Shown: positions 62,447 to 64,000 of the stretch, piece by piece
Layout of the letters: each line of letters starts with the position of its first letter
Position numbering within the stretch: the stretch's first letter is position 1
Source of the DNA: Hyphomicrobiales bacterium
GTDB lineage: Bacteria > Pseudomonadota > Alphaproteobacteria > Rhizobiales > Rhizobiaceae
Reading direction: 5' to 3'
NCBI GenBank assembly: GCA_900470805.1
Contig: UCCA01000017.1
Span: 1 to 64,000, forward strand
Length of the DNA: 64,000 bases
Notes under the pieces: model-generated
Database searches by the model: none
What the model was told of the DNA's origin: nothing
The model's input: only the letters and a program-made list of their open reading frames with translations
Position numbers and translations under genes: made by a program

Positions 62447-63090
62447 TTTTGACCGCTTCCTTGGCTCTGCAAGACGGAAACGGGGTGGGGCAAATCGGAT
62501 GAGGCCCACAGACCCGCGCGTGCCGACCGGGCGCTGTCCTCGGCTATCCTGTAGCCGGGCACGATGAGCTGCCTCTTTTCGTCAACGGCAGCAAATCCCC
62601 AGCCTTGGGCAATGAGGTACGTTGCAAGATCGTACCGATGGTCACCTGATGTCGTCTGGCAGACGACCACGGCATTGTTCCGATCAATGTCTTTGACATC
62701 TTCGCAGACCGGACTGGTGTCCTTGATGATCGCTTGAGCCATGATAACGTTCAGCTCGCCGCAGTCGCGGGCCATGCCATTCCGTAACGTGACGCGCGTT
62801 CCCCTCAAGCAAGCCTGAATTCCGTAGAGACGATATCGGCGTCCCTCCGAAATCCAGGTGTCGCCTGTTTCGAATTGTGCTGCGACCGGGAACGGGGTGA
62901 GCGCAGCATCAGATGTAGCGCTTTCCGGCGGGGCGATGTCCGGCTGAGTCGCCTGGATCGGGATGATCGAGGGACGATGCGCTGGAGTCGCCGGTGTGCT
63001 GCCGTTGGTGATCGGCGGTAATAGGTACATCGATGCATAAAGGCCCGAGGCGAAGATCGTGGATATGAACATCGCTCTTCCCGCCCACAT
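62443..63090 (-). CDS. Secreted SNase-fold protein lacking catalytic residues (2)
   Basis: A 215-residue protein. One N-terminal hydrophobic segment (MFISTIFASGLYASMYLLPP), a Pro/Ala-rich linker, then a diverged SNase-like domain: DTWISEGRRYRLYGIQACLR, ... DVKDIDRNNAVVVCQTTSGD, LATYLIAQGWGFAAVDEKRQ. The catalytic APE and second Arg are absent. Start at 63090 overlaps the previous stop (TGATG). Paired with the similar gene downstream. Confidence 0.7.
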   Translation of the reverse strand: MWAGRAMFISTIFASGLYASMYLLPPITNGSTPATPAHRPSIIPIQATQPDIAPPESATSDAALTPFPVAAQFETGDTWISEGRRYRLYGIQACLRGTRVTLRNGMARDCGELNVIMAQAIIKDTSPVCEDVKDIDRNNAVVVCQTTSGDHRYDLATYLIAQGWGFAAVDEKRQLIVPGYRIAEDSARSARAGLWASSDLPHPVSVLQSQGSGQK

Positions 63091-63347
63091 CAATTGATCG
63101 ATAAACCGGAGCGATATCGCTCACCATAGGCACGTACCAAATATGGGTTGGCCCAAATGCCGGCCTTTGTCCGACGCCCCGCGTCCCCGGCGCGAGCACA
63201 TTCAGTATAAGCCTGCTGATAGCTCGCAACGATCTCGTTCACGCTTTCCGCCCGAGCGGCATCGGGACCAGCGACCACCGCCACAGAAATTGTCATTAAT
63301 ACAGGGCGATAGAGCCGCCACGCGCCATTTTCCATGCTCGCATCCAT
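63090..63347 (-). CDS. Small secreted protein, first gene of the operon
   Basis: An 85-residue protein: MDASMENGAWRLYRPVLMTI, SVAVVAGPDAARAESVNEIV (signal peptide, cleaved after ARA), then ASYQQAYTECARAGDAGRRT and LVRAYGERYRSGLSIN. Starts at 63374 and 63335 are also possible; 63347 leaves room for a promoter at the operator. No family recognised. Confidence 0.6.
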   Translation of the reverse strand: MDASMENGAWRLYRPVLMTISVAVVAGPDAARAESVNEIVASYQQAYTECARAGDAGRRTKAGIWANPYLVRAYGERYRSGLSIN

Positions 63348-63378
63348 CAATGATTGGCTTCCGCAAACATGCACAAAA

Positions 63379-63394
63379 TTATACTGCAGTGCAA
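63379..63394 (-). promoter_or_regulatory. T4SS-region operator-like element, copy 5
   Basis: TTATACTGCAGTGCAA on the + strand, between the divergent genes at 63347 (-) and 63451 (+). On the minus strand it contains TATAAT (about 63383-63378), a possible -10 box for the secreted-protein operon. Confidence 0.65.
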
Positions 63395-63450
63395 GTCTGG
63401 AAAATCAAAAAAGTTTGGTGTAAGTGTCGGACAGACGCCGAACTTGGCGA

Positions 63451-63927
63451 ATGGTGAGGCAAATGGCAGGCTTCAAAACAGCGCTTAAAATCGCGATTCT
63501 TCCTTTCCGGGCGATCTGGTTTGTCGTTCTGGTTGGGAATTTTCTGGTGGTCGCCACCGTTTGTCTGATGCGGGGATGCTTTATCGCTTATGGCGTATTG
63601 CTGGCTTTCTCGTATGCCCTCTTGCCTGCGGAATGGACACACGCAATCTGGCGAGCGGCCGCCCGTCTTTATGTCGAATCCGGATGGTTCAAGTCAGCAG
63701 TGATCACGTCATTCACGCTCTGCTGCCTTCCGATCCTCAAAGTCTGGCCAGGAAAGCCACCGGGTGAAACGAGCGAACGGGAGCGCGAGATCATGCGACT
63801 GCACGTTGTCACGATTGCCGCGAGGCAGCAGGACGAACGTCTCGCGCGGGTCCGAGCCAATCAGGTTTCTCCGCTGGGGTGCGCCGTCGAGCGATGGTCT
63901 GAGAGCGGTGCGGTGCCCTTAGATTGA
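63451..63927 (+). CDS. Membrane protein of unknown function
   Basis: A 158-residue protein. Two to three helices (FRAIWFVVLVGNFLVVATVC, GCFIAYGVLLAFSYALLPAE, SAVITSFTLCCLPILKVWPG) and a charged cytoplasmic tail (SEREREIMRLHVVTIAARQQ). ATGs at 63424, 63451 and 63463 are in frame; GAGG precedes 63463. Divergent from the secreted-protein operon with operator copy 5 between. Function unknown. Confidence 0.65.
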   Translation: MVRQMAGFKTALKIAILPFRAIWFVVLVGNFLVVATVCLMRGCFIAYGVLLAFSYALLPAEWTHAIWRAAARLYVESGWFKSAVITSFTLCCLPILKVWPGKPPGETSEREREIMRLHVVTIAARQQDERLARVRANQVSPLGCAVERWSESGAVPLD

Positions 63928-64000
63928 TGAGGCTTCGGCCCTTGGCATAGGTAGTACAGCGCAATCGCAGTGTGTGGTCTTACGTTTGGATATGAGGAAT

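Noticed and set aside
1..64000. tRNA, rRNA, tmRNA or riboswitch
   Set aside because: No sequence with the needed conserved arms or boxes was noticed while reading both strands; a covariance search could still find a weak one.

Overview
The window reads as accessory DNA, probably plasmid or integrated-element DNA, of an alphaproteobacterium in the Rhizobiales (Rhizobium, Agrobacterium, Sinorhizobium or a close relative). The signs are families concentrated in rhizobia (DUF768, DUF1127, DUF1419, DUF736), a tandem pair of ku genes, an alphaproteobacterial-type SOS box (GTTC-N7-GTTC), Acr3-type arsenic resistance and a complete VirB/VirD4 secretion system. No rRNA or tRNA genes and no CRISPR array were seen.

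Layout. 1-7.5 kb: stress and metabolic genes (a DUF892 fragment, a membrane protein, a polyhydroxybutyrate-depolymerase-like esterase, an outer-membrane barrel, an HxlR regulator with two short-chain dehydrogenases, a methyltransferase, a DUF1127 peptide). 7.5-13.3 kb: DNA damage functions, namely a four-gene operon behind an SOS box (zinc-ribbon protein, unknown protein, SRAP peptidase, DNA polymerase IV), then two ku genes with a coupled small gene. 13.3-22 kb: many small rhizobial proteins, some frameshifted, and a large soluble hybrid histidine kinase. 22.4-27.5 kb: two convergent arsenic units, arsR-MFS (+) and arsR-arsN2-arsC-acr3-arsC-arsH (-); arsH carries an in-frame stop.

27.5-40.2 kb: mobile-element backbone genes (toprim protein, DUF1419, a frameshifted ParB-like protein, the ArdC antirestriction protein, DUF736, HU, a WGR protein), several preceded by long GC-rich noncoding leaders. 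Two eroded toxin-antitoxin loci lie here. 40.2-41.3 kb has no convincing gene but holds a dense cluster of inverted repeats followed by degenerate iterated repeats, a candidate origin of transfer or replication.

41.3-64 kb: the secretion system, in the order virB1, B2, B3, B4, a second lytic transglycosylase, B5, B7, B6, B8, B9, B10, B11, virD4, preceded by a Cys-rich protein and a lipoprotein. It is followed by a HipB-like regulator with a deleted hipA, a two-gene operon of unknown function, an HTH regulator, and an operon of secreted proteins including two staphylococcal-nuclease-fold proteins that lack catalytic residues. No relaxase was found. Five copies of one operator-like element, TTATAC-N3-AGT-RNWA, occur upstream of the 41.3 kb pair, twice before virB1, before the two-gene operon and before the secreted-protein operon. 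This suggests that the machine and its uncharacterised satellite genes form one regulon; it is the most interesting signal here.

A second theme is decay: at least ten reading frames are broken by single-base shifts, stops or deletions, and these include all three toxin genes recognised.
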